Assembly: GCA_907165065.1 (NCBI GenBank)
Contig: OU015526.1
Location: 68,843,723-68,907,722 of the forward strand
DNA length: 64,000 bases
From: Caprimulgus europaeus
Taxonomy: Eukaryota; Chordata; Aves; Caprimulgiformes; Caprimulgidae
Direction: 5' to 3'
This document shows, in pieces, positions 25,601-35,790 of this stretch (the stretch's first letter is position 1; every line of letters begins with the position of its first letter). The translations under genes and the position numbers were made by a program. The notes under the pieces were generated by a model, which ran no database searches, was not told the origin of the DNA, and saw only the letters and a list, made by a program, of their open reading frames with translations.

Positions 25601-28600
25601 TAGTGCTTCAAGGCATGAAAGGAAGAGAATAATCTCCAAGGAATTCTCCCATTCTCTGTTACATCAAACATCTCACAAGCCATGCCTGTAGGCGTTTCCT
25701 TCAGAGAGATGCTAGCATAGTGATTGTAGTGGCGTTCTTGAAAATGGAGAGAATTAATAGTTATTTTTTGTACTTTCAGTAGTGACACTGGTAGTGCTAT
25801 CAGTCATACAGTCAGAAAGTGCTTTTTAAGTAGCTATCAGTTGCATAGTGCTATCAAATATCTTTATCACTAGTCAAATTGGTGTTTAATTTGCTCTCTT
25901 CCTGCTAGATTTTGATTTTTACCTTAGGAAGAAAATCAATATGTTCTTAATAGTTTTAAAAGGTGACTTGAGCTCCTGGTTGTGTTGTAAAATGTTTTCT
26001 AATAGGTAATTATCAAAGAGGAAATCTTTACTGCAGTTAGCACTGCTTACTTATCTACTAGGGGATTAGAGAAAGAACTTTTGTAATGTAACTTATTTAC
26101 AGCCCTTAGATTTTAAAAGATGTAAAACACTGTAGTGTTTGAGTGTGTAATTAAAAGACTTGTATGGTACTCACTGCACAGCACTCTGCATAGCTTGGTT
26201 TCTGCAGTCACTGGCGTTTTGTGTGCATGTTCTAGATACCATATTTCTCCAGAACTATCCCATACTGCTGGGTTTTATCCAATTTATGTTTCATGGAACA
26301 TTAAATGCCATAGTCATTCAAAAACAAGGTCAATGTAAAGTAATGGCTCTTTGTGTGGTTATTTTTCAGGTGCCTCTATTTATTCCAGCGTTGTTTTCCT
26401 TCACCTGCCTCTTCATGGTTGCACTGTCACTTTACTCTGATCCAGTGAACACAGGGATTGGATTTGCAATAACACTGACAGGAGTTCCTGCCTACTACCT
26501 CTTTATTGTATGGGACAAGAAACCCAAGTGGTTCAGAAAGTTCCTAGGTAAGGCCCGGTGGGACTCCTCTCTTTCATGTTGAGTCTGGGAATTTCTCAGG
26601 GTTCCTCGTGTTGTGAAATCCTTCTGATTGATCCCCTTGGCTGCTCTGGGTTGGGGATGACACTGCAAGGCTCTTTTTGGCGCATGCTATAGCATTGCTC
26701 TGCCGGTTACAATCAATGTCCGCTAACAAACGAGATACGCTTACAGCAATCCTATTCTTCAGCTAGTGATTGACTTTAATGACTGGATGCAGCCCAGAAG
26801 GCCAACTGTATCCAGGGCTGCATCAAGAGAAGTGTGGCCAGCAGGCTGAGGGAGGTGATTCTCCCCCTTTATTCCACCCTCATGAGACCCCATCTGCAGT
26901 ACCGTGTCCAGTTCTGGAGCCCTCAGTACAAGAAAGACATGGACCTGTTAGAATGAGTCCAGAGAAGGGCCACAAAAATGATCAGAGGCATGGAACACCT
27001 CTCCTGTGAAGAAAGGCTGAGTGAGTTGGGGTTGTTCTGCCTGAAGAAGACTCCAGGGAGACCTTATTGCAACCTTACAGAACTTAAAGGGGGCATATAA
27101 AAAAGATGGGGAGGGACTTTTTAACAGCGCTTGTAGTGGTAGGACAATCGGTAATGGTTTTAGACTCAGAAGGTAAGTTTAGACTAGATATAAGGAAGAA
27201 ATTTTTTACAAATGAGGGTGATGAAACACTGGAACAGGTTGCCCAGAGAGGTGGTAGAAGCCCCATCCCTGGAAACATTCAAGGTCAGGTTGGCCAGGGC
27301 TCTGAGCGACCTGGTCTAGTTGAAGATGCGCCTGCTCACTGCAGGAGGTTTTGGACTAGATGACCTTTAAAGGTCCTTTCCAGCCCAAACCATTCTATGA
27401 TTCTATGCTTCTCTCCTTGTCCCTTTCTCTCTTTCCTCCCCTACAAACAGCTAATTCCTTTTAAATCACCCACCTCCCTTGGCTGTTGGCCTATGCTAAT
27501 AGAGACAATATTACACTCCTAGGAGAATCAGTTTGGAAAATTAAACATCACAGTTGTGATGACAGGATGGGCTTGGTGCTCCCTGCTGGGACCATGCATC
27601 TGTGGACCACTGAGGAGTATTTGGAATGGGACAGGCTCAGGCAGGCTTGGTATGGGGATATTGTCCTTAGCAGCAGCTCCCGACAGAACGATAGCACAAT
27701 GTACTGTGCCTGACACACCTCTGTGGAAATTGTTTCTGTGCCTCATGAAAAATGACTTCTGCTTGACTTGACTGGAGTATTTAACACCTGAAATACACTG
27801 AGAATAATTTTTATATGATTTCTGAGAGTTTTTGAAAGCATTTGTGGAAGTTCCAATGTGTTGGAGGAGGGTTACTTGGAGCATTTCAATTAGAAATAAA
27901 TCAGTATAATTTATGACAGCTGCCCTCTTTTGTTTCTCAGCATGATAGGTTTTCAAAATGGAGGTAATTGTCAAAACATGAAACCAGAATACAGGCAAAA
28001 TATTTGAGGAATTGATGGATAATTTATTAAAAAACACTCTTTATTAAAAATCTCTTCTGCTGCAAAGAAAAACTCAATATATGAAAATTTTCAACTAAAA
28101 ATAGTTTATTTGTATAGGTGCTCAAGCAAAAATGCATATTGTCTTCTGTGCTTCAGTCTTAAGGGATGATTTAAAATTAACTGCTTACAAAAGAACGGGA
28201 TTTTCATATGTATGTTACTATACTATAACCTTTTATATATAAAAAAATATTTTATATTTTCTCTATATAAATATGGGTTATATTGTTATATCCTATCTGT
28301 TGTAGGATCTATGAATTTCTGTCTCAATTCATGCTGGAAAGTCCATAGACAATAGGGCAGAAAGTATTTACAGAAAAAGATGTTCATTTAAGGCTAGCAC
28401 ACTTTTGCCTTCCTAATTTTATATCCATAAAGCTATAAATTACGTGCAGTGTCCTGGGGATGGGTAGAAAACTCCACTGTGAATGAAAACTGTTGTATGC
28501 AAAATGACTTTCTATTAAATAGTGGGGTTTTTTATCTGTTTATAATTTCCTAGCGTTGACATTTAGGGACTAGAAAATTTTCCCTTATCAAACCCAGGAG

Positions 28601-31600
28601 ATTTTTGGCATTTTCTGTGAAGTCTCAAAGGTTTTGAAATGCAGTTACTTGAATCTCTGGCCACAGGATGCCAGTGTTGAACTGCAGTACTTGGCTGAGA
28701 GGAAAAAAATATTCTCTTTAAGGTAGACTGGGTAGATGTGAAGATTTTTCTGGCAGCTATGACAATGCAGGTGAATCTTCTAGCTTTTCAGATAACACAA
28801 AATTCTCCTCCCAGAAAGCAGGCCTGCTGCCTGTGTCGATATCTATGGATGGACACAGGGTTCTGGCTCAGAGGGGAAAGCAGCGGATGCCAGTCAGTGG
28901 GTGAAACAGCTGGTTTGCTTTGCAATTCTTATTCCCCAAACAATAAAAGTAATGACAGAAAGCTGATGCTGACAGTTTTGGGGTGGAGCAGAGTGGAGAT
29001 TCACTTGTTAATAGAAAGATTCTTTATTTTTCTTTCTTTTTTTTTTCCTTAGATGAAGCAATAAACCCTCTGTGTGGAGTCACAAAGTGGCACTATTTTG
29101 TGAGTGTTAAGGAAGCTCCATTGTATAGCCTGAGAGCCTTTTTCAAAGGCATTGAATGAGGATAAATTCACTTAAGGTACCTCTGTGAGTTATAGAAAAA
29201 TCATTGGGCAGCTGCAAGCTTGATATTCTAACCTTGAAGCAATATGCATTAGGTGTACGTAGGCATGAAAGAGCAATTCCAGAGATGAAGTCAAGGACAA
29301 CGTGAAAAAATGGGTTTGTCATTAAAGAGGTAGATTTTTTGCCAGATTATCTGGGTATCTTCTTCTTTGAGAAGATAAAAGATTTTTCTAGACAAAGAAG
29401 GTGATAGATCCAACCTACTTCAACTTCAACAAAGCATTTCATGTAGTAGCACAGGGGGAGTCAAAGCCTGTTAGTCTGAACATTGCACCGTGCTAACAAG
29501 GCTATTCCCAGCCCGCTCCATCTGTGCAGCTCAACGCACAAACAGAGTGCTGGCGTGCTCTCTACTTATTTGCAGTCACCTTGTTGGGAAACTTGACTTC
29601 TTCAGCTCTCCAGACATGCTTTGGAGATGACAGATGACTGCTGCTCATAAACCCTACGTGGAACATAGAATGGTTTGGATTGGAAGGGACCTTAAAGATC
29701 ATCCAGTTCCAATCCCCCTGCCATGAGCAGGGACACCTTCCACTAGACCAGGTTGCTCAGGGGTATTTAAGTAAAGGACAGCACTGGTTCAAAACCACAG
29801 TGGTATAGACCAGCCCCACTTGAGATTAGACTGGATATTCAGAATAGATTTTGTAAGGATCAGAGGAAAGAGCTGTTGGAATGCCAGACTGAGTAGTGGG
29901 ATAGAAGACCCAGCCTGAAGATGAGTACAGGCTGGTTACAGAAGCAGAGCCCTCAAATGGATTACCCAGGAAATCCTCTCCAAGGCTAAATGTCTTTGTT
30001 CTGTACATTTTGACTGTCCTTAATGGCATTTACATTGCCCATTCTCCTTACCAAATTGCTGGATTGAACAAAAGGTAACTTCACACTTTGTGGGGTTAAT
30101 AGGGTCTGGGTGGTATTTTGCAGTGAGAATAACATTTTGTTCTCTTCTCTTCCAAATAAATTTTGCTGTAGCACCTGATGTGCTGGGACAAATTATTTTC
30201 AGCTAGTACAGGCTTCATTTGACCTCCACTTTCTTGCTTTTTGTAGAACTAATGGGAAAATTGAAAAAGTCAAGCCTAGCAAACCCTACTCAGCAGATTA
30301 GAGTGTAAAAGCATGCAGCACCAGCATGAGAACACTTCCATTTGGGCTTCCTCCATTGAAAAACCCACCTTAGACTCATATTTAAAACATCTATTTCTTT
30401 ACAGTGGATGGAATTGCAAGGAGCTTAAAAGTTGAATCCTGCTTTATTCATAGCCTCACTCCCTGCTGGGAAAGAGATCTGTTTATATAATAAAATGCCT
30501 CTTTCAGGATTATTTACAAACAGCAGACACTTGCTTACTCAGGACATAGTGTTATATGCTCAGTTTGCTTCTCTTTGTTGGGTTTGTGATGTTGGGATCT
30601 GCAGGATATCCTCTCAGCATTTTGCTATCACAGGGTTAATGTCCAGCTTTATACATATGCAGTAATTGACTGCTTGCTTTCCTCACTCAAGCTTTATGTG
30701 GTGCTTACACATACCAGGTCTGGGGTTTTTTTAAATTGAGGTTGTCCTCTGGGACCTATTTAGAATGAATTGTCCTCTTGAAAGGGAAAAGTAGGGTTTA
30801 AAGCAGAGGAGGAAGTCATCTTTGCTGTCATGGTATGTTAAGTGGTCTTAGGGAGAAGTGGCTGGAGAGCTGCTCAGCAGAGAGGGAGCTGGGGGTGTTG
30901 GTTGACAGCCAGCTGAACATGAGTCAGCAGTGTGCCCAGGTGGCCAAGAAGGCCAACAGCATCCTGGCCTGTATCAGGAATAGTGTGGCCAGCAGGACCA
31001 GGTAAGTTGTCTTACCCCTGTACTTGGCACTGGGGAAGCCACACCTTGAGTACAGTGCTCAGTTTTAGACCTCTCACTCCAAGAAGGACATTGAGGCACT
31101 GGAGCGTGTCCAGAGAAGGGCAACAAAGCTGGTGAAGGGCCTGGAGAACACGTCTGATGAGGAGCAGTTGAGGGAGCTGGGGTTGTTTAGCCTGGAGAAG
31201 AGGAGGCTGAGGAGAGACCTTGTCTCTCTCTACAACTACCTGAAAGGAGGGTGTAGAGAGAGGAAGGTCAGTCTGTTCAACCATGTGAAGTAACAGGATG
31301 AGAGGAAATGGCCTCAAGTTGCACCAAGGGCAGTTTAGATTGGATATGAAAAATAATTTCTTTACTGAAAGGGTTCTCAAGCATTGGAAGGGGTTGCCCA
31401 GGGCAGTGGTGGAGTCCCCATCCCTGGAGGTATTTAAGAGTCCTCTAGACACAGTGCTTAGGGACATGGGTTAGTCAGGAACTTGTCAGTGTTGGGTTAA
31501 TGATTGGACTGGATGATCTTAAAGGTCTTTTCCAATCAAGGCAATTCTGTGAATGTGAGGCTAGTCCTGTAACTGCAGGTGCTACTCAAAGCAGACAATA

Positions 31601-33262
31601 CAGAGATACTGACTGGAGACAGATTGGAACTTTTTAGAGGGGAAAATACTCCTTATACTGTCTTATCCTGAGTATATTGCAACCAGAAAAACCAAGCAGG
31701 CACCCCAGCCCCCCAGCTTGACTGATTGCTCCTCCATGACTTCATCCCAGCACAGAGCAAAACTACCCTGTGGAAATGGAAGAGCAGCAGCCATCACCCA
31801 TCACGGGGAAGGCAAAGCTGTGCTGCAGGTGGCTCTGTCCAGTTTGTCAAACAGCAGATTAAAATTTGAGCCAGCTCTCAAGATGCCCAAGCTTTCCCCT
31901 TTGCTGCCATGCCCTTTTGCAAGAGCTGTTACACCACAGCTCAGCTTGACAGAAAGTCTGTTTTTCTTCTTCTTCCTGTGCTCAGCCTCAGACCTGGCAG
32001 GGGTGGGGTGTCAGGGGCAAAGCCCTGCTGGCTTCCTGCTGCTGGCTTTCTTCCTGCCGTGCTCAGTCCACCTCTGAAGTCCCTGAAATGCAGTTCCTGT
32101 TGACTCTCAGCCCCTCTGACCTCATCCCAGAATCACAGAGTGTTAGGGATTGGAAGGGACCTCAAAAGATCATCTAGTCTAACCCCCCTGCCAGAGCAGG
32201 ATCACCTACATGAGATCACACAGGAACACGTCCAGGTGGGTTTTGAACATCTCCAGAGAAGGAGACTCCACAATCCCTCTGAGCAGCCTGTTCCAGTGGC
32301 CTGTCACTCAGTTTATAGTCCAAGACCAATCTGGCTTTGCACTGAACTGTGACCTTCAGAGAGAAGAGTAAACGATGGTAAAATTTGCCTTAGACAGGAG
32401 AGCAGGAAAGTAGTTTTGGTTCATATCTTCTGTGAGTAACACTCTTCACCCTCCTCGTTTTACAGTGGTGTAAATGCCAACACGTGCCAGACAAGGAAAG
32501 TCAGAAATTTCTTCTACAAAAACTCCTGTTTGTTTAAAATGGGTTATTTAAAGAAAGTGAGAAGTGAAAAGAATGCTAACAGAATGCTCTTTTACTATTC
32601 TATATGTAAATTAACTGTGCCATTTACGAGTCTGTACCCTAAAAAGAAAACCACCAAAACCACCAAAAGGAAATAAACATCTAGAGTGACAAAAAGACAG
32701 TGTGAAGTTGCTTTGGATCTTAGGATGTGTGACATTCATAGACCTGTGAAGCTTTGAAATAATTGGTTTTTGGTGTTATTTTTTTTTTTTTTCTTAGACA
32801 GATCTTGGCATCTTGGCACAACTGAATTCGCTTGTTTGAACTTTTTCAGACTTTTATTTCAACATTGCAGCTTTGTTACAACCAAGTAGTCATGCTTCAA
32901 GAAAAACCTTTAAATGCATGCAGATCTTTATCGAAGAAGTTTATGAAGAAGTTTCTCTATAACCTTCTCTTATTATTGTATATGCATAGTCTTGGACCAG
33001 AGGCAAAGAAAACATAGCTAAAAAGAAAAGATAATTGAAGCAGACATTTAAATTATATATGCACCTGGCATATATGACCGCTGTCAAATGTGTGTGTAAG
33101 CAGCCTATATAGCAGCTAAGATAATTTTCCTGGCTGCTTCTGCCTTCTCCTCCCCCGCTGCTAATTTCCCATGTGTATGCTTTTATCTTTGCAGACAGGG
33201 TAACTGTAACATTGCAAATCCTCTTGGAAGTCGTCCCATCAGAGGAAGACCAGAAATCATGA
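19565..33262 (+). CDS. SLC7A11: SLC7A11 (xCT) cystine/glutamate antiporter, C-terminal half in six exons (partial)
   Basis: The joined exons give 239 complete codons plus one split codon, matching human xCT residues about 264-501 nearly throughout. Established for the family: xCT is a 12-helix LeuT-fold transporter that pairs with SLC3A2 (4F2hc) at the plasma membrane and exchanges extracellular cystine for intracellular glutamate, feeding glutathione synthesis and protecting from ferroptosis. Seen here: TM7 to TM12 and the tail. Residues matching human Cys271, Cys327, Arg396 (cystine-site region) and Cys435 are kept, while the position of Cys414 is Arg. The segments [20 protein letters not shown] and [10 protein letters not shown] are diagnostic against other SLC7 members. 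All introns are GT-AG and the phases join correctly. The N-terminal exons, including the cysteine that bonds to 4F2hc, lie outside the window or were not found. Human numbering comes from counting back from the remembered C terminus. Confidence 0.96.
19689..20878 (+). other. SLC7A11: SLC7A11 intron between TM7 and TM8 exons
   Basis: 1190 bp, GT-AG, with a C/T-rich tract at the 3' end. No transposon is recognised. Antisense open frames near 19945-20301 have no supporting features. Confidence 0.85.
20879..20982 (+). CDS. SLC7A11: SLC7A11 exon encoding TM8 (about residues 306-339)
   Basis: The acceptor is a C/T-rich tract ending ctctaacag and the donor is GTGAGC at 20983. It reads [17 protein letters not shown] then [17 protein letters not shown], ending with AG of a split Arg codon. 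The TGC at 20942-20944 matches human Cys327, a residue in TM8 known to be accessible from the permeation pathway and sensitive to thiol reagents. The 104-bp length leaves phase 2, which the next exon completes. Confidence 0.96.
21481..21577 (+). CDS. SLC7A11: SLC7A11 exon encoding TM8-TM9 loop (about residues 339-372)
   Basis: The acceptor is tttcccaccag and the donor GTAAAT at 21578. The first G completes the split Arg codon; the exon then reads [20 protein letters not shown] followed by [12 protein letters not shown]. The SREGHLP segment and the HTP motif are strongly conserved across light-chain amino acid transporters. Met-Phe-Phe replaces Leu-Phe-Tyr of the human protein. The preceding intron is only 498 bp. 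Confidence 0.96.
21886..21910. repeat. (AAAC)n microsatellite
   Basis: About six AAAC units ending in an A5 run, in an SLC7A11 intron. Confidence 0.95.
22699..22721. repeat. (TA)n followed by T11
   Basis: Five to six TA units run directly into eleven T residues. A simple, probably length-variable tract. Confidence 0.9.
24284..24385. repeat. Three-unit tandem repeat, period about 34 bp
   Basis: Units start at 24284, about 24318 and 24352, each reading roughly CAGGGGACAGATATGTATTG then ATCA and a variable end. Unit 1 has TTTATCACATG, unit 2 TTGATCAAACG and unit 3 TTGATCACGCA. The tract ends about 150 bp before the TM9-TM10 exon and matches no transposon I know. Confidence 0.8.
24539..24688 (+). 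CDS. SLC7A11: SLC7A11 exon encoding TM9-TM10 (about residues 373-422)
   Basis: Exactly 50 codons, phase 0 at both ends. The acceptor is ttcttttgcag and the donor is GTAACC at 24689. It reads [50 protein letters not shown]. The Arg codon AGG at 24608-24610 matches human Arg396 in the SFARW motif of TM10, reported near the cystine site. The codon CGT at 24662-24664 encodes Arg where human has Cys414. A 34-bp tandem repeat ends about 150 bp upstream in the intron. Confidence 0.97.
24689..26369 (+). other. SLC7A11: SLC7A11 intron between TM10 and TM11 exons
   Basis: 1681 bp, GT-AG. No transposon or RNA recognised. Antisense open frames of up to 118 codons have no supporting features. Confidence 0.85.
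26370..26547 (+). CDS. SLC7A11: SLC7A11 exon encoding TM11-TM12 (about residues 423-481)
   Basis: The acceptor is ggttatttttcag; the donor is CTAG/GTAAGG at 26547/26548. It reads [59 protein letters not shown] and one base of the next codon (phase 1). TGC at 26406-26408 matches human Cys435. The frame is also open upstream of the acceptor, but that stretch is intronic. If the donor were not used, translation would stop at 26580 after eleven extra residues. Confidence 0.97.
26788..27407 (+). mobile_element. CR1 LINE 3' fragment (about 620 bp)
   Basis: The 5' end lies in CR1 ORF2 (ccagggctgcatcaagagaagtg). It continues with the motifs for a [17 protein letters not shown] stretch and [16 protein letters not shown], then the [14 protein letters not shown] coding remnant, and ends aaccattctatgattctatg. 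Frameshifts break the frame. It lies in the last SLC7A11 intron, sense orientation. Confidence 0.96.
27408..29042 (+). other. SLC7A11: Part of the last SLC7A11 intron, no repeat recognised
   Basis: AT-rich with TATA-type runs near 28230-28290. A 169-codon open frame on the - strand (27528-28037) has no recognisable domain and is probably chance. The stretch ends in the polypyrimidine run before 29053. Confidence 0.6.
29053..29159 (+). other. Candidate alternative terminal exon of SLC7A11
   Basis: A pyrimidine run of more than 20 bases ends in ccttag at 29043-29052. Taken in the phase left by the 26370-26547 exon (one base, G), the segment stays open for 35 further codons after the split Asp codon and stops at TGA 29157-29159. 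The hypothetical tail would begin [16 protein letters not shown] and does not resemble the known xCT tail. This may be a cryptic acceptor followed by a chance open frame; no homologue is recognised. Confidence 0.15.
29664..29761 (-). mobile_element. CR1 LINE 3' tip, - orientation
   Basis: Reverse complement of the CR1 3' UTR: catagaatggtttggattgg, then aagggaccttaaagatcatc and ccctgccatgagcagggaca, ending at ggttgctcagg. 98 bp, well preserved. Confidence 0.93.
29762..30849 (+). other. SLC7A11: Part of the last SLC7A11 intron, no feature recognised
   Basis: About 1.1 kb between two CR1 fragments with no recognisable transposon, exon or RNA. Confidence 0.6.
30850..31558 (+). mobile_element. 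CR1 LINE 3' fragment (about 710 bp, among the longest here)
   Basis: Begins with gggagaagtggctggagagc, in the ORF2 region for [20 protein letters not shown], followed by [19 protein letters not shown], then the HLEYSAQF and [14 protein letters not shown] region and the [13 protein letters not shown] region. It ends ggcaattctgtgaatgtg. Several frameshifts and stops. Sense orientation in the last SLC7A11 intron. Confidence 0.95.
31559..32128. other. Unassigned segment between two CR1 fragments in the last intron
   Basis: 570 bp, somewhat richer in C and G than its surroundings, with a + strand open frame of 119 codons at 31718-32077. The frame has no recognised domain; no splice sites in matching phase were found. 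Confidence 0.4.
32129..32310 (-). mobile_element. CR1 LINE 3' fragment, - orientation
   Basis: Starts cagaatcacagagtgttagg and continues through the reverse-complemented CR1 3' UTR and the end of ORF2 (cacgtccaggtgggttttga). It stops at agcctgttccagtggcctgt. About 180 bp. Confidence 0.94.
32311..33194 (+). other. SLC7A11: 3' part of the last SLC7A11 intron
   Basis: No transposon recognised. A T13-type run followed by cttag occurs at 32777-32798 but is followed by an early stop in the SLC7A11 phase. The real acceptor is at 33194. Confidence 0.7.
33195..33262 (+). CDS. SLC7A11: SLC7A11 last coding exon, cytoplasmic tail and stop
   Basis: The acceptor is tttatctttgcag before 33195. With the G left by the previous exon it reads [22 protein letters not shown], then TGA at 33260-33262. 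This aligns with the mammalian tail (ITRTLQIILEVVP followed by an acidic end), so it is the orthologous terminus. Total length would be about 503 residues against 501 in human. It lies 6.6 kb beyond the previous exon, an intron filled partly by CR1 insertions. Confidence 0.93.
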
Positions 33263-35279
33263 TCTTCATATACAGCTTTTGGCTTGGTGTTTCATTTCAA
33301 CCTGGAGAAGAGGGTAGGGAGATATCTTCCCCTACCAAATGTTCTGCAAACTGGAGGAACAAGTCACAGCTGAGATGGATACCAAGCAAGTCAGTTACCA
33401 GAACTGTGTTTCATGATGTTGCAAATATTTTTTTAATGTGGTTCATTTACATGTAGAAAGGAAGAACTTGTGCTCTAAGGGAACTCGTCTCTTCACTATT
33501 TCTTTTGTTCCAGTGTCATATTTTAACAAACTGTAGGTTCAACAAACTTAGCATTTTGGTTGCGTTGTCACTGAAAATAGGTTTAAGCAATGTATAAGTA
33601 ATAGTCAGGTGTACTGTGAAGAATGTATCCTGCTTGCTGTTCCTGAAGAACCCAACTCTTACCAGAGGAAGGGTGAGATAAAGCTGCTGAGTTTCACTTA
33701 CTAATGTTCTTCCTATCACTCCGTTTGACAGCCTGATTTGACTTCTTTTGGCTCACTGGGAACACCAGCACACTGGTGCAGAAGCACAATGGTTTCCACA
33801 GCTTTGCGGTGACAAGTTCAAGGTTTCTTCATTCTAGAATTGTTATACTATAGCTGATAGGAACTCTTCTGAGAAATAATATTTCTGCCAGTGGGACAGG
33901 AAGATGTTAGCCTGGGGGCAATAATTTCATACATGTTCAAGTTTCTACCAGCCTGGAAATGATTACTGCTTTTCCCAATGTTTCTTTGTGTACATATGTA
34001 TGGGAAATACAGCAAGTAATCATCTTCAAATGAGTCAAAGCATTTGAATGAGACCTCCATTGCTGTATGAATGTTTCCTATTTGGAAGTGGATGGATCTG
34101 CAGTTATCAGTCAGGCAAACCTGCTTTTCAAGTTCTACATCATTGTTGGTGGGCAGAAATGAGTAGTAGTCGCTGGTTCTATAACCAGTGGGAGTACTGT
34201 ATAGACATGGCAGTATGTGATACCTTTTTATGAATAAGGTATAAGACAAGCTACAACAGAGTCATTGATTTGAGTAAGATATATGCCTAATCTGTGGGCT
34301 TTTCATTCAAGCACACTCCAATTACCTGGGCTTTGAACCGCCAAGGAACAGGAGCTCTGTCAGTGTCTTCCTCCCAGTTTTATCTCATCAGAAACAGAGA
34401 AAGGCCATCAAAACTGATAAAATCAAATGAAATTTATCTTCAGAATGATGTTTGACCTGAGGTTTGGTTCAAATATAAGCTGAAGTTTTGCTCTTTTTAA
34501 AATATAGTTGTAGATAAAGAATTTTTTTAATGCTTACAAATTCAGTTTTATATTGTTAGTCAAAGACTACTCAACCTTAAGATTAAAGTTTATTATAACG
34601 TTGTTAAGAATATAATACTTAAATATTGAATGCACTACTTTTTGAGCTGTTTGCTCTCAGCAAATCACATGTTCCATGAAAACTTTTATGGAACTAAGCA
34701 ACATTAAACTCCTAAACTGGGAAAAAAAGCACAACTAGTAGCCAGACCACTACAGTGAAGGGAGACTGTGTATTGTATATGTTTTGTATATAGCCAGAAT
34801 ATCTACTGTTTTAAGGATGTACAGTAAAATGTCTTAAATTTATACATTTTTTCTTACTTATATTTCTATGGTGGAATTTCATAGAAGTAGGGAAATGGGA
34901 GTAATTGAGTATGTAGAAGAGCTGTAATTTAAGACACAGAAAACATGTAAACATTATTTTCTTTAAATGTTTTCTGCCTACCGTAACTTAAAGTGTTATT
35001 TGAAACTTTTTTAGGCAAACATTTTGAGAGAAATTTTTATCTTGACAGTGCATTTGTTTAATTAGTATTTACATTTGGGGCAGAAGTCTGTTTTTGAGGT
35101 CATCTCTTGCCATCTCAGTTCACCAGGGTTTGGCCTATGTCGTCGTGGAGCATCTTCAGAGACCCAAAACCTCCTGATAGTGTGGATGCTAGGTTTTCAG
35201 CATCATTTAATTCCATGAATTCACTCCTATTGTGCCACATTACTTGAAAGTTTAAATGTAGGCAGTGTTAACTTCTAGA

Positions 35280-35285
35280 AATAAA
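35280..35285 (+). promoter_or_regulatory. Candidate polyadenylation signal AATAAA (proximal)
   Basis: Canonical hexamer about 2.0 kb after the SLC7A11 stop codon, followed by a T-rich stretch with TGTTGTTTTATT about 25 bp later. It would give a shorter 3' UTR than the distal signal at 35762. Confidence 0.3.
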
Positions 35286-35761
35286 TGAGCTCTGTAAATA
35301 TAACCAAATGTTGTTTTATTTTCCTTTAAAGATTAGAAATGCTTCTGAAGCTTGATTCAATCACTGCATTATACTAGCTTTATTTCATGTAAGGGGTTAA
35401 TTTGTCCCAAGGGAAATCCTATGTCTGATTGATTGTGAACTTGTGCATTTTAAGAAGAAGAAGAAAAAAAAAAACAACCTAAAAAATGATTTTTTTGAAA
35501 ATGCACAGGGATTGGAATTTCAGGTTTAGTTTCTTTAGCACATATAATCACAATACAAAATATTGTAATTGAGTGTGCCCTGTGTTGTAAAATTCAGTAC
35601 TAAGAACTTTTTTTACACCCAGAAGTAATCCTCACAAATGGAGGAAAAATGGGTTACAAATGTTGGGGTTTTTTTAAAGCATTGAATTATTTTTTTAACA
35701 TTTTTAAAGAATTTTAAATTTTAAAGCATTGTCTTCAGAGTCATGAATTAAATTCTTCTAG

Positions 35762-35767
35762 AATAAA
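35762..35767 (+). promoter_or_regulatory. Candidate polyadenylation signal AATAAA (distal)
   Basis: Canonical hexamer about 2.5 kb after the stop codon with T-rich then GT-rich sequence in the following 60 bp. The orientation and context fit the SLC7A11 transcript end. Confidence 0.35.
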
Positions 35768-35790
35768 GGAGGAACTTTATATATATATTT

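Larger units (their letters stand above)
33263..35790 (+). other. SLC7A11: Probable 3' UTR of SLC7A11
   Basis: The sequence after the stop is AT-rich, free of recognisable transposons and free of credible coding frames. Canonical AATAAA hexamers occur at 35280-35285 and 35762-35767; the second is followed after about 35 bp by a GT-rich stretch (gggcctgtggtag), the usual arrangement of a cleavage site. Mammalian SLC7A11 mRNAs have long 3' UTRs, so an end near 35790 or further downstream is plausible. The true end cannot be fixed from sequence alone. Confidence 0.4.

Noticed and set aside
26160..26582. 140-codon open frame beginning with Met, as a small gene
   Set aside because: Its first 70 codons are intronic and merge by chance into the true SLC7A11 exon at 26370, which has a good acceptor and matches the family from that point only.
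27528..28037. 169-codon open frame on the - strand in the last intron
   Set aside because: No domain or family recognised; AT-rich antisense frames of this size occur by chance in 64 kb.
32777..32798. T-rich tract with cttag as another alternative SLC7A11 acceptor
   Set aside because: In the phase set by the TM12 exon the following sequence closes after only a few codons, so it gives no meaningful tail.
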